A stretch of 51,006 bases of DNA from DASUBV01 sp035763085 (GTDB lineage Bacteria > Actinomycetota > Actinomycetes > Streptosporangiales > Streptosporangiaceae). The stretch is from positions 1 through 51,006 of the forward strand of contig DASUBV010000340.1 of NCBI GenBank assembly GCA_035763085.1, in the 5' to 3' direction. Numbering within the stretch: the first letter of the stretch is position 1; each line of letters opens with the position of its first letter. The notes under the pieces are model-generated. The model saw nothing but the letters and a program-made list of their open reading frames with translations. It was not told the DNA's origin and did not search any database. This document shows positions 15,010 through 23,602 of the stretch, one piece after another. The translations under genes and the position numbers were made by a program.

Positions 15010-17466
15010 CTACCCGCCCCGGACCCGGCTACCCGCCGGGTCATACGGCGGCCGCAGGCTCAGCCGGGCACCGGTCAGCTGGCCGCCGACGCTGACCTGG
15101 TAGCTGCCCGCGCGCAGGAACGCGGCGGTTACCGGGGCGCCGGACGGATCACGAACATAGCCCAGCCCGACGGACGCGCCCACGGTCTCGCCCCAGGCCG
15201 CCGAGGTGACCTGGCCGACGGGCACGCCATCGCGCACGATCAGCTCGCCGCCCCACATCATCACCTCGGGATCAGCCAGCACGAGCGAGGCCAGGCGGCG
15301 GCGCGGCCCGGCGGCCCTGGCCTTCTCGACCGCCTCGCGGCCCAGGAATCCGGTGCCGGTGCCGAGCTTGCAGGCGAACAGCAGGCCCGCCTCGGCCGGG
15401 TTGTAGTCCGGGGTCAGCTCGCGGCCGAAGGCCCGGTAGCCCTTCTCCAGCCGCAGCGACTCGATGGCGTAGTAGCCGGCATTGCGCACGCCGAGGTCGG
15501 CGCCGGCCGACATGAGGTCCTCGTAGACGCCGACGGCGAACTCGGCCGGCACGTACAGCTCCCAGCCCAGCTCCCCGACATAGGTGATCCGGGTCGCCCG
15601 GACCGTCGAGTAGCCCAGGCCGATCAGGGCGCTGGCGCCGAAGCCGAACGCGGCGTCCGACAGGTCCGCGCGGGTCAGCCGGCCCAGCAGCTCCCGCGAC
15701 CGGGGGCCCATCACCCCGTACACGGCGTAGGCCGAGGTCATGTCGACCAGGGTGGCCCGGCATCCGGCCGGCATCGCGCGCCGGATGTGGTCGGTGTCCC
15801 GCACCGCGGTGGCCGCGCTGGCGACCAGCAGGAACTCCTGCTGCGACAGCCGGGTGACGGTGATGTCGGACTCATAGGTGCCGCGGTCGTTGAGCAGCCC
15901 GGTGTAGACCGTGCGGCCCGGCGCGACGGCCACGTCATTGGTGCACAGCCACTGCAGGGCCGCTTCCGCGTCCGGCCCGGTCACCAGGTACTTGGAGAAC
16001 GAGGTCTGGTCGAACACCGCGACCGCGCCGCGGGTGGCCCGCTGCTCGGCCGATGACCAGGGCTGCCAGTTCTGCTTGCCCCAGGAGTAGCTGATGACCG
16101 GCTCGGCGCCGGCCGGGGCAAAGAAGTTGGCCCGCTCCCAGCCCATCTTGGCGCCGAAGCAGGCGTTGGCCTCGCGCAGCAGGTGGTAGGCGGGCGAGCG
16201 GCGGAACGGCCGCGCGGTCTGCAGCTCGCGGTTGGGCCACGGGATGGCGTAATGCAGCCCGAGCACCTCGCCGACCCGGTCGCGCAGCCACTGGTTGTTG
16301 CCGTTGAAGGCGGCGAACCGGCGGATGTCGACCGTGGTCAGGTCGGTATCGGGCTGGCCGTCGGTGATCCACTGGGCCAGCGCCAGGCCGGCTCCGCCGG
16401 CCGAGGCGATGCCCACCGAGTTGAATCCGGCGGCGACGAAGAAGTTCCGCAGCTCCGGTGCCTCACCGAGGATGAACTGGTTGTCGGGGGTGAACGACTC
16501 CGGGCCGTTGTAGAGCTTCTTGACGCCGGTCTCGCGCAGCACCGGCAGCCGGGTCAGCGCGCTGTCCATCAGCACGCTGAAGTGGTCCCAGTCCTCCTCC
16601 AGCAGCTGGAACTCGAACGGCACCGGGATCTGGTCGGGCGCTACCCAGGGCTTGGCCTCGGGCTCGAAGCCGCCGACTACCAGGCCGCCGACCTCTTCCT
16701 TGAAGTAGGTGTAGCCGTCGGGATCGCGCAGGATGGGCAGGTCCGGGTGGACACCGGGGATCTGGTCGGTGACCACGTAGAAATGCTCGGCCGAGTGCAG
16801 CGGGATGGTGACGCCGCACAGCTGGCCGACCTGCTTGGCCCACTGCCCGGCGCAGTTGACCACCACCTCGGCCTCGATGTCCCCGGCGGCGGTGCGGACC
16901 CCCGCCGCCGCCCCGTCCCGGACCAGGATGCCGGTCACCGCGGTGCGCTCGCGGATCACCGCGCCGCGCTGCCGGGCGCCCCTGGCCAGCGCCATGGTCA
17001 GGTCGGCCGGGTTGGCCCGGCCGTCGCCCGGCAGCCAGATCGCGCCCGCCAGGTCGGCGGTCTCCAGGATCGGGTAGAGCTCCCGGGCGCGCTGCGGGCT
17101 GATCAGCTCGCAGTCGAGCTGGTAGGCCGCCGCGGTGGCAGCGGTCCGCTGCAGGGCCGCCATCCGGTCGGCGGTCCTGGCCACCGTGACGCCGCCGCAC
17201 CGGCGGAAGCCGGTGGCCTGGCCGGTCTCGGCCTCCAGCCGCTCGTACAGCCGGGTGGAGTACTGCACCAGCCGGGTCCCGGCCTCCGAGGCGCGCAGCT
17301 GGCCGACCAGCCCGGCGGCGTGCCACGTCGTGCCGCACGACAGCTGCCCCTGCTCCAGCAGCAGCACGTCGGTCCAGCCCAGCGCGGTCAGGTGGTAGGC
17401 GACGCTGGTGCCGATCACTCCGCCGCCGATGATGACGACCTGGCTGCGGGGCGGGATTGCGGGCAT
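15010..17466 (-). CDS. FAD-dependent dehydrogenase/GcvT fusion (sarcosine or dimethylglycine dehydrogenase type)
   Basis: An 818-residue oxidoreductase that removes an N-methyl group from a glycine derivative and passes the C1 unit to tetrahydrofolate. Residues 1-370 are a DAO domain with the dinucleotide motif GGGVIG at 14-19 and CGTTWHAAG, whose H49 is the site of covalent flavin attachment in this family. An FAO_M-like linker follows at about 370-430. The aminomethyltransferase domain is at about 430-715 and a GcvT C-terminal barrel extends to about 810. The full-length domain set is intact. It starts five bases after the choline-kinase-like gene, so both are one operon. Substrate choice (sarcosine, dimethylglycine or another N-methyl amine) cannot be read from the sequence. 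Confidence 0.9.
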   Translation of the reverse strand: MPAIPPRSQVVIIGGGVIGTSVAYHLTALGWTDVLLLEQGQLSCGTTWHAAGLVGQLRASEAGTRLVQYSTRLYERLEAETGQATGFRRCGGVTVARTADRMAALQRTAATAAAYQLDCELISPQRARELYPILETADLAGAIWLPGDGRANPADLTMALARGARQRGAVIRERTAVTGILVRDGAAAGVRTAAGDIEAEVVVNCAGQWAKQVGQLCGVTIPLHSAEHFYVVTDQIPGVHPDLPILRDPDGYTYFKEEVGGLVVGGFEPEAKPWVAPDQIPVPFEFQLLEEDWDHFSVLMDSALTRLPVLRETGVKKLYNGPESFTPDNQFILGEAPELRNFFVAAGFNSVGIASAGGAGLALAQWITDGQPDTDLTTVDIRRFAAFNGNNQWLRDRVGEVLGLHYAIPWPNRELQTARPFRRSPAYHLLREANACFGAKMGWERANFFAPAGAEPVISYSWGKQNWQPWSSAEQRATRGAVAVFDQTSFSKYLVTGPDAEAALQWLCTNDVAVAPGRTVYTGLLNDRGTYESDITVTRLSQQEFLLVASAATAVRDTDHIRRAMPAGCRATLVDMTSAYAVYGVMGPRSRELLGRLTRADLSDAAFGFGASALIGLGYSTVRATRITYVGELGWELYVPAEFAVGVYEDLMSAGADLGVRNAGYYAIESLRLEKGYRAFGRELTPDYNPAEAGLLFACKLGTGTGFLGREAVEKARAAGPRRRLASLVLADPEVMMWGGELIVRDGVPVGQVTSAAWGETVGASVGLGYVRDPSGAPVTAAFLRAGSYQVSVGGQLTGARLSLRPPYDPAGSRVRGG

Positions 17467-17471
17467 CGGCG

Positions 17472-18392
17472 TCAGTCGCCTTCCTGGACTTCGGACAGCA
17501 GGCGGGGGAAGTCAGCCGCGGTGAAGCCGCGGGCGGCGCCCTCGAAGCGCTCCATGGCCCAGGACCAGAAATCGAAGTCCAGCGGGCTGGTGGCGTGCTG
17601 GATAGCCCCCCACAGGGTCCAGCCGTACCGGGACACCAGCCCGAACAGCCGGGCCCGCGCGATCCGGCTGCGCCGCGCCCGCCCGTAGTAGGCGGTGACC
17701 AGGTCGGCCAGGCCAGCAGCGCTCAGCCCGCACTCGCCGGCGATGTTGCCGAGCTCGAAGCACGGGTCGTTGTTCCCGGAGTACTCGTAGTCGATCAGGG
17801 CAATCCGCGCACCGTCGTCGATGAAGTTGGCGGCCAGCAAGTCGTTGTTGCAGGGCACGGTGCCCTCGGCCCGTACGGCGAGGGCGCGGCGCGCCGACTC
17901 GAACGCCGCCGCCAGGTCGCCGTACCCGTCGGGCACCGCCATCCCGGCCGACCGCGCGGCCCGCAGGTAGCGCGGCTGGATCTCGAACATGTCGAACTCG
18001 CTGACAAAGCGCTGCGCCTGGTGCAGCCGGCGGACCGCGGCGGCGATGCGCGGGATGTTGCGCGGATCCTGGACATCAGCATCCCCGAGCGTCCTGCCGT
18101 CCAGGAACCCCAGCACCAGGACGCGGTCCTGCGGCCGGTACTCGATGACCGGCGCGCCGACGCCGGCCGCCGCGGCGATCACCGAGTTGCGGTACTCGTG
18201 ATCGCGGTTGATGGCCAGCAGGTCGCCGCCGCCCGACCAGACTCGCGCGACGAAGGTGCCGTCGGGCGTGCTCACCTTGTAGTTGCGGTTGGTCAGGCCG
18301 CCCGGCAGCTCGGTGATGACCTGCGGCCGGCCGGCCAGGCTCGGCACCCGGGCCAGCACCTCGGCGGCGTCGTGCTGCTCGCCGGTGATCAT
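17472..18392 (-). CDS. Choline/ethanolamine kinase-like phosphotransferase
   Basis: A 306-residue protein of the APH/choline kinase fold, which phosphorylates small amino alcohols using ATP. It has a Gly-rich LPGGLTNRNYKV loop near the N terminus. A Brenner-type catalytic loop, CNNDLLAANF, lies at about residues 180-189, with Asn where HxD enzymes have His. The metal-binding IDYEYSGNNDP is at about 198-208. The start MITGEQHD is chosen because GAGGCGAGG precedes it. It is the first gene of the operon with the FAD/GcvT enzyme, which suggests that its substrate is choline, ethanolamine or a related amine entering that pathway. The true substrate is unproven. Confidence 0.85.
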   Translation of the reverse strand: MITGEQHDAAEVLARVPSLAGRPQVITELPGGLTNRNYKVSTPDGTFVARVWSGGGDLLAINRDHEYRNSVIAAAAGVGAPVIEYRPQDRVLVLGFLDGRTLGDADVQDPRNIPRIAAAVRRLHQAQRFVSEFDMFEIQPRYLRAARSAGMAVPDGYGDLAAAFESARRALAVRAEGTVPCNNDLLAANFIDDGARIALIDYEYSGNNDPCFELGNIAGECGLSAAGLADLVTAYYGRARRSRIARARLFGLVSRYGWTLWGAIQHATSPLDFDFWSWAMERFEGAARGFTAADFPRLLSEVQEGD

Positions 18393-18472
18393 CGGCCTCG
18401 CCTCCTCGCGCCCGCCCGTCACCATGATCCGCGCCGCCGGTCCTCGCAGGCTACGAGTCGCGGGCGCAAAAG

Positions 18473-18480
18473 GTCTAGAC
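18473..18480. promoter_or_regulatory. GTCTAGAC palindrome, candidate HutC-type GntR operator
   Basis: A perfect 8-base palindrome in the promoter region between the divergent kinase and permease genes. HutC/DasR-type GntR regulators bind sites built on GTCTAGAC. A regulator of that subfamily is encoded at 20244-20996. CTAG is rare in such GC-rich DNA. Confidence 0.55.
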
Positions 18481-18687
18481 GCCTGGGGCAATTTCAGCAA
18501 GGGGAGCGGGGAATCCGCGCGGAATGGCCGCGAAAACGCTGCTGACGCCGGTCCTGAGGTATGGACAGTTAGCCGGGGCCCGCTTTACGCTCTGGCTCAC
18601 TCCTGCAGTTACTGGGGGTTCCGGGGGTGGGTGCGCGCGCTCCTCCGGGCCAGCCCCGCGGTCCCGTCGGACAGAGAGGACCAGGCC

Positions 18688-20226
18688 ATGGGCGCCGAAA
18701 CCGACGTCACGGGCGGCGAGCGCGACAGCGCCGATCTTGCCCGGTTCGGCTACAAGCAGGAACTGAAGCGCTCGCTGGGAACGTTCAGCTCGTTCGCAGT
18801 GGCATTCAGCTACATCTCCCCCTCCACCGGCATCTTCACCCTGTTCGCGCTGGGCCTGACCACGCTCGGCGGGGTGTTCATCTGGACCTGGCCGGTCGTG
18901 GCGCTCGGCCAGTTCATCATCGCGCTGAACTTCGCCGAGGTGTCGAGCCACTTCCCGGTGGCCGGCTCGGTCTTCCAGTGGACCAAGTACCTGGCCAACC
19001 GGACCTACTCGTGGTTTACCGGCTGGATCTACCTGTTCGCCGGCATCCTGACCGTCACCGCCGTGGTCGCCACCCTGCCGCTGGCGCTGATCCCGGCGCT
19101 GAACGGCCTGGGCTGGAAGAGCCTGGACGGCGGCAGCCTGCACACACAGCTGATCGTCGCCGTCCTCACGCTGATCGTGATCACCGTGCTGAACATCTAC
19201 GGTGTCCGGCTGGTGGCGATCATCAACAACACCGGCGTGCTGTTCGAGATCCTCGGCATGTTCGTGTTCGCGCTGGTGCTGATGGCCTTCCACAACCATC
19301 AGGGCTTCCACGTGGTCACCGACAGCGCCGGCATCAAGGTCGCGCCCAACACGTTCCTGGCCGCCATGTTCATGAGCCTGTTCGTGATCTACGGCTTCGA
19401 CACCGCCTCGACACTGGCCGAGGAGACCCGCGACCCGCGCCGGGCCGCGCCCAAGGCGGTGCTGTTCTCGGTTATCGGCGCGTTCGTCATTGGCGGGGTA
19501 TTCCTGCTCGGCACGCTGGTCGCCATTCCCAGCATGGGCGGGGCCATCAAGGGCCTGGACGGCCCGGCGCAGATCATCGAGGCCAACTTCTCGCCTGCCT
19601 TCGCCACCATCTACCTGCTGGTCGTGTCGGCCGCGATCTTCGTGTGCTGCCTGTCGATCATGGCCTCCACGGTCCGGCTGTGCTTCGGGATGTCGCGCGA
19701 CAACCAGCTGCCGTTCTCCCGGCCGCTGTCGCGGGTCTCGCCCACGCTGCACACCCCGGTGTGGACCTGCGTCGCGGTTGCCGTGCTGGCCGCGGTGCCG
19801 TTCATCAAGTACTCCGGCGCGGGCATCATCGCCATCGCGGCGACCGGGATGATCTACCTGAGCTACTTCCTGGGCAATATCGTGATCATGCGGGCCCGGC
19901 TGCGGGGCTGGCCGCGGACGGCTGCGCCGTTCCGGCTCGGCCGCTGGGGCCTGCTGGTCAACGGGCTCGGCCTGCTGTACGGCGGTGCCATGCTGATCAA
20001 CTTCGCCTGGCCGCGCGCGGCCAGCAACCCCGAGCCGCGGCAGACCGGCGGCCTGCTGAGCCTGGGTATCGGGTTCCTGGACAGGATCCCGATCCTGTGG
20101 ACGGTGCTGATCGTCATCGCGATCATCGGGGCCGTCTACTACCTGGCTGCCGGGCGGAAGAAGGAGATGGCCGCCGTCATCGCGCCAGCGCCCGACGATC
20201 CGATCCCGGCGGCGGGTGCCTCCTGA
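18688..20226 (+). CDS. APC superfamily amino acid/amine permease
   Basis: A 512-residue integral membrane transporter with about twelve helices and a short hydrophilic N terminus. FSYISPSTGIFTLFALGL, a broken helix 1, is typical of the APC substrate site. VIYGFDTASTLAEETRDPRRAAP is the conserved loop after helix 6. AGAGAGGA at 18671-18678 supports the start. It is divergent from the kinase and dehydrogenase operon and 17 bases upstream of the GntR gene. It therefore most likely imports the amine or amino acid degraded by the divergent operon, by proton symport. Substrate identity is inference. Confidence 0.9.
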   Translation: MGAETDVTGGERDSADLARFGYKQELKRSLGTFSSFAVAFSYISPSTGIFTLFALGLTTLGGVFIWTWPVVALGQFIIALNFAEVSSHFPVAGSVFQWTKYLANRTYSWFTGWIYLFAGILTVTAVVATLPLALIPALNGLGWKSLDGGSLHTQLIVAVLTLIVITVLNIYGVRLVAIINNTGVLFEILGMFVFALVLMAFHNHQGFHVVTDSAGIKVAPNTFLAAMFMSLFVIYGFDTASTLAEETRDPRRAAPKAVLFSVIGAFVIGGVFLLGTLVAIPSMGGAIKGLDGPAQIIEANFSPAFATIYLLVVSAAIFVCCLSIMASTVRLCFGMSRDNQLPFSRPLSRVSPTLHTPVWTCVAVAVLAAVPFIKYSGAGIIAIAATGMIYLSYFLGNIVIMRARLRGWPRTAAPFRLGRWGLLVNGLGLLYGGAMLINFAWPRAASNPEPRQTGGLLSLGIGFLDRIPILWTVLIVIAIIGAVYYLAAGRKKEMAAVIAPAPDDPIPAAGAS

Positions 20227-20243
20227 GCGGCCCGGCCGCCCGG

Positions 20244-20996
20244 ATGCCGCCCAAGCTGGAGCGCGGCGTCGGGACGACCGTGCACGCGCAGATCGAGGAC
20301 TGGCTGGCCGGCGCGATCGCGACGGGCGAGCTGGCGCCCGGCGACCGGCTGCCCGCCGAGCACGACCTGGCCGCCTGGCTCGGGGTGAGCCGGATGACGC
20401 TCCGGCACGCGCTCAGCGAGCTGGTCCGGCGCGGGCTGGTGACCAGGGCCGTCGGCCGGCACGGCGGCACGTTCGTGGCCGAGCCGAAGCTGGACCAGGA
20501 CGTGACGACGCTGGCCGGGTTCTCCGAGCAGCTGCGCCGGCACGGGATGGTCGCCGGGGCGCGCGTGCTGACCGCCGCGCAGATCCCGGCCGGCCCGGCG
20601 GCCGCGGGCGCCCTGGGCCTGGCCCCCGGCGACCAGGTGCACGAGGTGCGCCGGATCCGGCTGGCCGACGGGCGGCCGATGGTGCTGGAACGATCCCAGT
20701 TCCCGGCGGCGCTGTTCCCCGGCATGCTCGAGTGCCGCCTGGACGGGTCGCTGTATGAGCTGCTGGCCGACCGGTACGGGCAGCGCCCGCACCGGGCCAG
20801 GGAGACCTTCGAGCCGGTCATCGCCCGGGTGCGCGAGGCCGAGGCGCTGCAGGTGGCCGAGGGCGACCCGCTGATGCTGGTCGAGCGGACCGCCTACTCG
20901 CAGGCCGGCCAGCCGCTGGAGTACGCGCGCGACCTGTTCCGCGGTGACCGGACGCGGCTGGTGATCTGGACCTCGGAGCTGGCCGGCGAGCTCTGA
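20244..20996 (+). CDS. GntR-family regulator, HutC/UTRA subfamily
   Basis: A 250-residue DNA-binding regulator. The winged helix-turn-helix at about 10-80 contains LPAEHDLAAWLGVSRMTLRHAL. The UTRA ligand-binding domain spans about 95-245, with VHEVRRIRLADGRPMVLERS and a C-terminal DLFRGDRTRLVIW. The ATG has a weak binding site and lies 17 bases after the permease stop, which suggests translational coupling. UTRA domains of this group bind small effectors such as urocanate, amino sugars or fatty acids. It is the obvious candidate to control the permease and the divergent catabolic operon through GTCTAGAC. Confidence 0.92.
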   Translation: MPPKLERGVGTTVHAQIEDWLAGAIATGELAPGDRLPAEHDLAAWLGVSRMTLRHALSELVRRGLVTRAVGRHGGTFVAEPKLDQDVTTLAGFSEQLRRHGMVAGARVLTAAQIPAGPAAAGALGLAPGDQVHEVRRIRLADGRPMVLERSQFPAALFPGMLECRLDGSLYELLADRYGQRPHRARETFEPVIARVREAEALQVAEGDPLMLVERTAYSQAGQPLEYARDLFRGDRTRLVIWTSELAGEL

Positions 20997-21038
20997 CGGC
21001 GGCTGACATGGCCGGCGGCGACCGGTAGCGTCCTGGCC

Positions 21039-21347
21039 ATGACAGCCAAGATCGTGGTCCTGTACACCCCGCCTGCTGACCCCGGCGAATTCGACCGGCA
21101 TTACCTGGCCACCCACGTGCCGCTGGTGCACGCGATGCCCGGCCTGCTGCGGTTTGAGAGCGGCAAGTTTGCCGCCGCGCAGGGCGAGGCCGAGCCGAAG
21201 TACTACCGCGCGGCCGAGCTGTACTTCGCCGACCAGGCCGCGCTGGACGCGGCCAGGCGGTCCGAGGAGGGCAAGGCCACGGCGGCCGACTTCCAGCAGA
21301 TCGCGCCGCCTGGGTCGCGGGTGCTGGTCGAGGAACTCGACGACTAG
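21039..21347 (+). CDS. EthD family protein
   Basis: A 102-residue alpha/beta-barrel (ferredoxin-like) protein with the EthD hallmarks. The opening is KIVVLYTPPADPGEFDRHYLATHVPLV, and the later part has YYRAAELYF and a C-terminal VLVEELDD. EthD was first found with an ether-degrading P450 system. Family members act in catabolic and polyketide contexts, and the activity of this one is unknown. It is monocistronic, 42 bases after the GntR gene on the same strand and convergent with the debranching-like gene. Confidence 0.85.
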   Translation: MTAKIVVLYTPPADPGEFDRHYLATHVPLVHAMPGLLRFESGKFAAAQGEAEPKYYRAAELYFADQAALDAARRSEEGKATAADFQQIAPPGSRVLVEELDD

Positions 21348-21383
21348 CCTGGCTGGCCGGCAGCGCCGCTGCTCGCGCCCCTT

Positions 21384-21402
21384 CGGCTCGCTCGCGGGTC
21401 AG
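21384..21402. repeat. 19-base repeat at a gene end, copy 1
   Basis: CGGCTCGCTCGCGGGTCAG, identical to 46294-46312. The TCA at 21399-21401 is the stop codon of the minus-strand debranching-like gene. Confidence 0.7.
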
Positions 21403-23534
21403 GAGGGGCGGGCCGGGCGGCGGGTCGGGATGACCTCCAGGCCCAGCTCGTCCAGGCCGGAGATCTCCCAGCCGGTCTGCCACAGCTCCACCGCGGCCCG
21501 GTTCTTGGCCAGCCGCAGGCCGCCGACCCGCATCGGCAGGTAGCGCTCGGGCACGACAGGCGCGCACCACAGCCGGCCGGCCGGCATCTCCGGCACGAAC
21601 CGCAGCAGGGTGTGCACCAGCAGCAGCGGCGCGGCGGCGGCCCAGGCCTGCGGCGAGCACGAGGTCGGGTACGGCACCGGCGCCCCGAAGTCGTCGCGGG
21701 AGAACCCGCAGAACAGCTCGGGCAGCCGGTGGCCGAAGTGCTCGGCCGCGTCCAGGACCGCCTCGGCGACCCGCTGCGCGTGCTCGACGTAGCCGTAGCG
21801 CATCAGCCCGGCGGCGCAGATCGCGTTGTCGTGCGGCCATACCGATCCGTTGTGGTAGCTCATCGGGTTGTAGGCGGCCATGGACTGGGCCAGGGTGCGG
21901 ATGCCCCACCCGGAGAACATGTCCTCCGACATCAGGTGCCGGGCCACCGCGGCCGCCTTGTCGGCGTCGGCGATCCCGGTCCACAGGGTGTGCCCGATGT
22001 TGGAGGTCAGCGCGTCGATCGGGCGCTTGTTCCGGTCCAGCCCGACCGCGAAGTACCCCCGGTCGGGCAGCCAGTACCGCTCGTTGAAGGCCTGCCTCAG
22101 CTCCTTGGCCTTCTTGCGCCACAGCCGCCCGCCGGCCAGGTCGCCCGCGCTGTCGGCGAGCTCGGCCCTGGCCCGGTAGGCCCCGTAGACGTAAGCCTGG
22201 ACCTCGGCCAGCGCGATCGGCGGCTCGGCGATTGTCCCGTCGGCGAAGTTGATGCCGTCCCAGGAGTCCTTCCAGCCCTGGTTGGCCAGCCCGTGACTGG
22301 TCTTGCGGCAGTACTCGACGAACCCGTCGCCGTCGGCGTCCCCGTAGCGCTCGATCCACTCCAGGGCCCGGTCGGCATGCGGCAGCAGCGCCTGGACCGT
22401 CGCCTCCTTGTTGCCCCAGCGGCGTAGCTCGCCGAGCAGCATGACGAACAGCGGTGTCGCGTCGGCGGTGCCGTAATAGGCCCGGCCGCCGCCCAGCGCG
22501 ACCGCCGAGGCCGGGCCGAACCGTACCTCGTGCAGGATCCGGCCGGGCTCCTCCTCCGAGGCCGAGTCCTCCCTGGCGCCCTGCCAGGCGGCCAGGGTCT
22601 GCAGCGTGCCGGCGGCCAGGCCCGGATCCCAGGGCAGCAGCATCCAGGACGTCAGCAGCGAGTCCCGGCCGAACAGGGCCATGAACCACGGCGCGCCGGC
22701 CGCCACGACCGGCCGCCGCGGGTGCTCGGGGTCGAAGATGCGCAGCGCGCCGAGGTCCTCGATGCTGCGGTCGAGCACGGCCGACAGGTTGGCGTCGACG
22801 GTCCGCACCTGCGGGCCGCGGCGGCGCCACTTGCGCAGCCGCTTGGCCGGGATGGCCCGGGCGAGCTTCTTGCCGCGCGGGTAGCGCAGCGTCATCGGCA
22901 CCCCGTCATAGACCGGCACCGCCTCGATGCTCACCGTCCGCTCGCTGTGCCCGGCGACCGTCACCCGCCAGGTCAGCACCCCGTCCGCCACCATCGGGTC
23001 GCCGTCCCCGTCGATCACCAGCTCCTGGTCGCGGCCGCGGCGGCCGCTGGTGATCACCAGCGTCGAGCCCGCGGCGTGCACGCTGGCCGATGCCTTGGGC
23101 TTGGCCCGGCCCTTGACCTCGAACAGGTCGGCGAAGTCGGCGTCGGCGGCCAGCTCCAGGCTGCACCGGACGGTGCGCGCCGCGGTGTTGCGGATGGTGA
23201 TGTCCTCGCGCATGCCGTCACCGACGTAGCGGCGGCGGACCACCAGCAGCGTGCTGTCGGCCTTGCCCGCCCGCGCCGGCATGCGGCCCAGGAAGGTCGC
23301 CGCGTACGGCTCGGGGTGCTGCACCGACAGCGGCTGCGGCTCCTTGCCGTCCACGGTCAGCTGCCACCGCGACAGCACCCGGGTGTCGCGGACGAACAGG
23401 CCCTGCGGCCGGCCCGGCAGGATGTCACCGTCCGGCTCGCTGATGCAGAAGGTCGATCCCTCGATCAGCGTCGCCGGGCTGCAGGCCCCCAGTCCCTGCG
23501 GGGCCGCGGCCGCTGTAGCCCAGGGTCCGCTCAC
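21399..23534 (-). CDS. Glycogen-debranching-type amylo-alpha-1,6-glucosidase
   Basis: A 711-residue protein. The N-terminal beta-sandwich domain is of the kind found before bacterial debranching glucosidases (about 20-230, including PQGLFVRDTRVLSRWQL). The (alpha/alpha)6 catalytic barrel follows, with APWFMALFGRDSLLTSW at about 278-294 and MSYHNGSVWPHDNAI at about 550-565. It starts at GTG behind GGAGGTGG. It follows the glycosyltransferase gene on the same strand, separated by a strong hairpin. Such pairs are common in actinobacteria and are linked to glycogen-like or compatible-solute metabolism. No signal peptide is seen, so it is cytosolic. Exact substrate unproven. Confidence 0.9.
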   Translation of the reverse strand: MSGPWATAAAAPQGLGACSPATLIEGSTFCISEPDGDILPGRPQGLFVRDTRVLSRWQLTVDGKEPQPLSVQHPEPYAATFLGRMPARAGKADSTLLVVRRRYVGDGMREDITIRNTAARTVRCSLELAADADFADLFEVKGRAKPKASASVHAAGSTLVITSGRRGRDQELVIDGDGDPMVADGVLTWRVTVAGHSERTVSIEAVPVYDGVPMTLRYPRGKKLARAIPAKRLRKWRRRGPQVRTVDANLSAVLDRSIEDLGALRIFDPEHPRRPVVAAGAPWFMALFGRDSLLTSWMLLPWDPGLAAGTLQTLAAWQGAREDSASEEEPGRILHEVRFGPASAVALGGGRAYYGTADATPLFVMLLGELRRWGNKEATVQALLPHADRALEWIERYGDADGDGFVEYCRKTSHGLANQGWKDSWDGINFADGTIAEPPIALAEVQAYVYGAYRARAELADSAGDLAGGRLWRKKAKELRQAFNERYWLPDRGYFAVGLDRNKRPIDALTSNIGHTLWTGIADADKAAAVARHLMSEDMFSGWGIRTLAQSMAAYNPMSYHNGSVWPHDNAICAAGLMRYGYVEHAQRVAEAVLDAAEHFGHRLPELFCGFSRDDFGAPVPYPTSCSPQAWAAAAPLLLVHTLLRFVPEMPAGRLWCAPVVPERYLPMRVGGLRLAKNRAAVELWQTGWEISGLDELGLEVIPTRRPARPS

Positions 23535-23560
23535 CGTGCCACCTCCGTTGTAGCGCCCGA

Positions 23561-23590
23561 CGGCCCGGCAGCCAGCGGGCTGCCGGGCCG
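23561..23590 (-). terminator. Strong hairpin between glycosyltransferase and debranching genes
   Basis: CGGCCCGGCAGCC and GGCTGCCGGGCCG form a perfect 13-base-pair stem with a 4-base loop. It lies 12 bases past the glycosyltransferase stop and 26 bases before the debranching start, on the same strand. It either ends the first transcript or attenuates the second gene. Confidence 0.65.
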
Positions 23591-23602
23591 TTCACCTGGT
23601 GA

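Noticed and set aside
18627..20243. Long N-terminal extension of the GntR frame through the permease gene
   Set aside because: The extension is out of frame with the permease and has Arg/Pro/His-rich shadow composition. The GntR domain begins at MPPKLERG.
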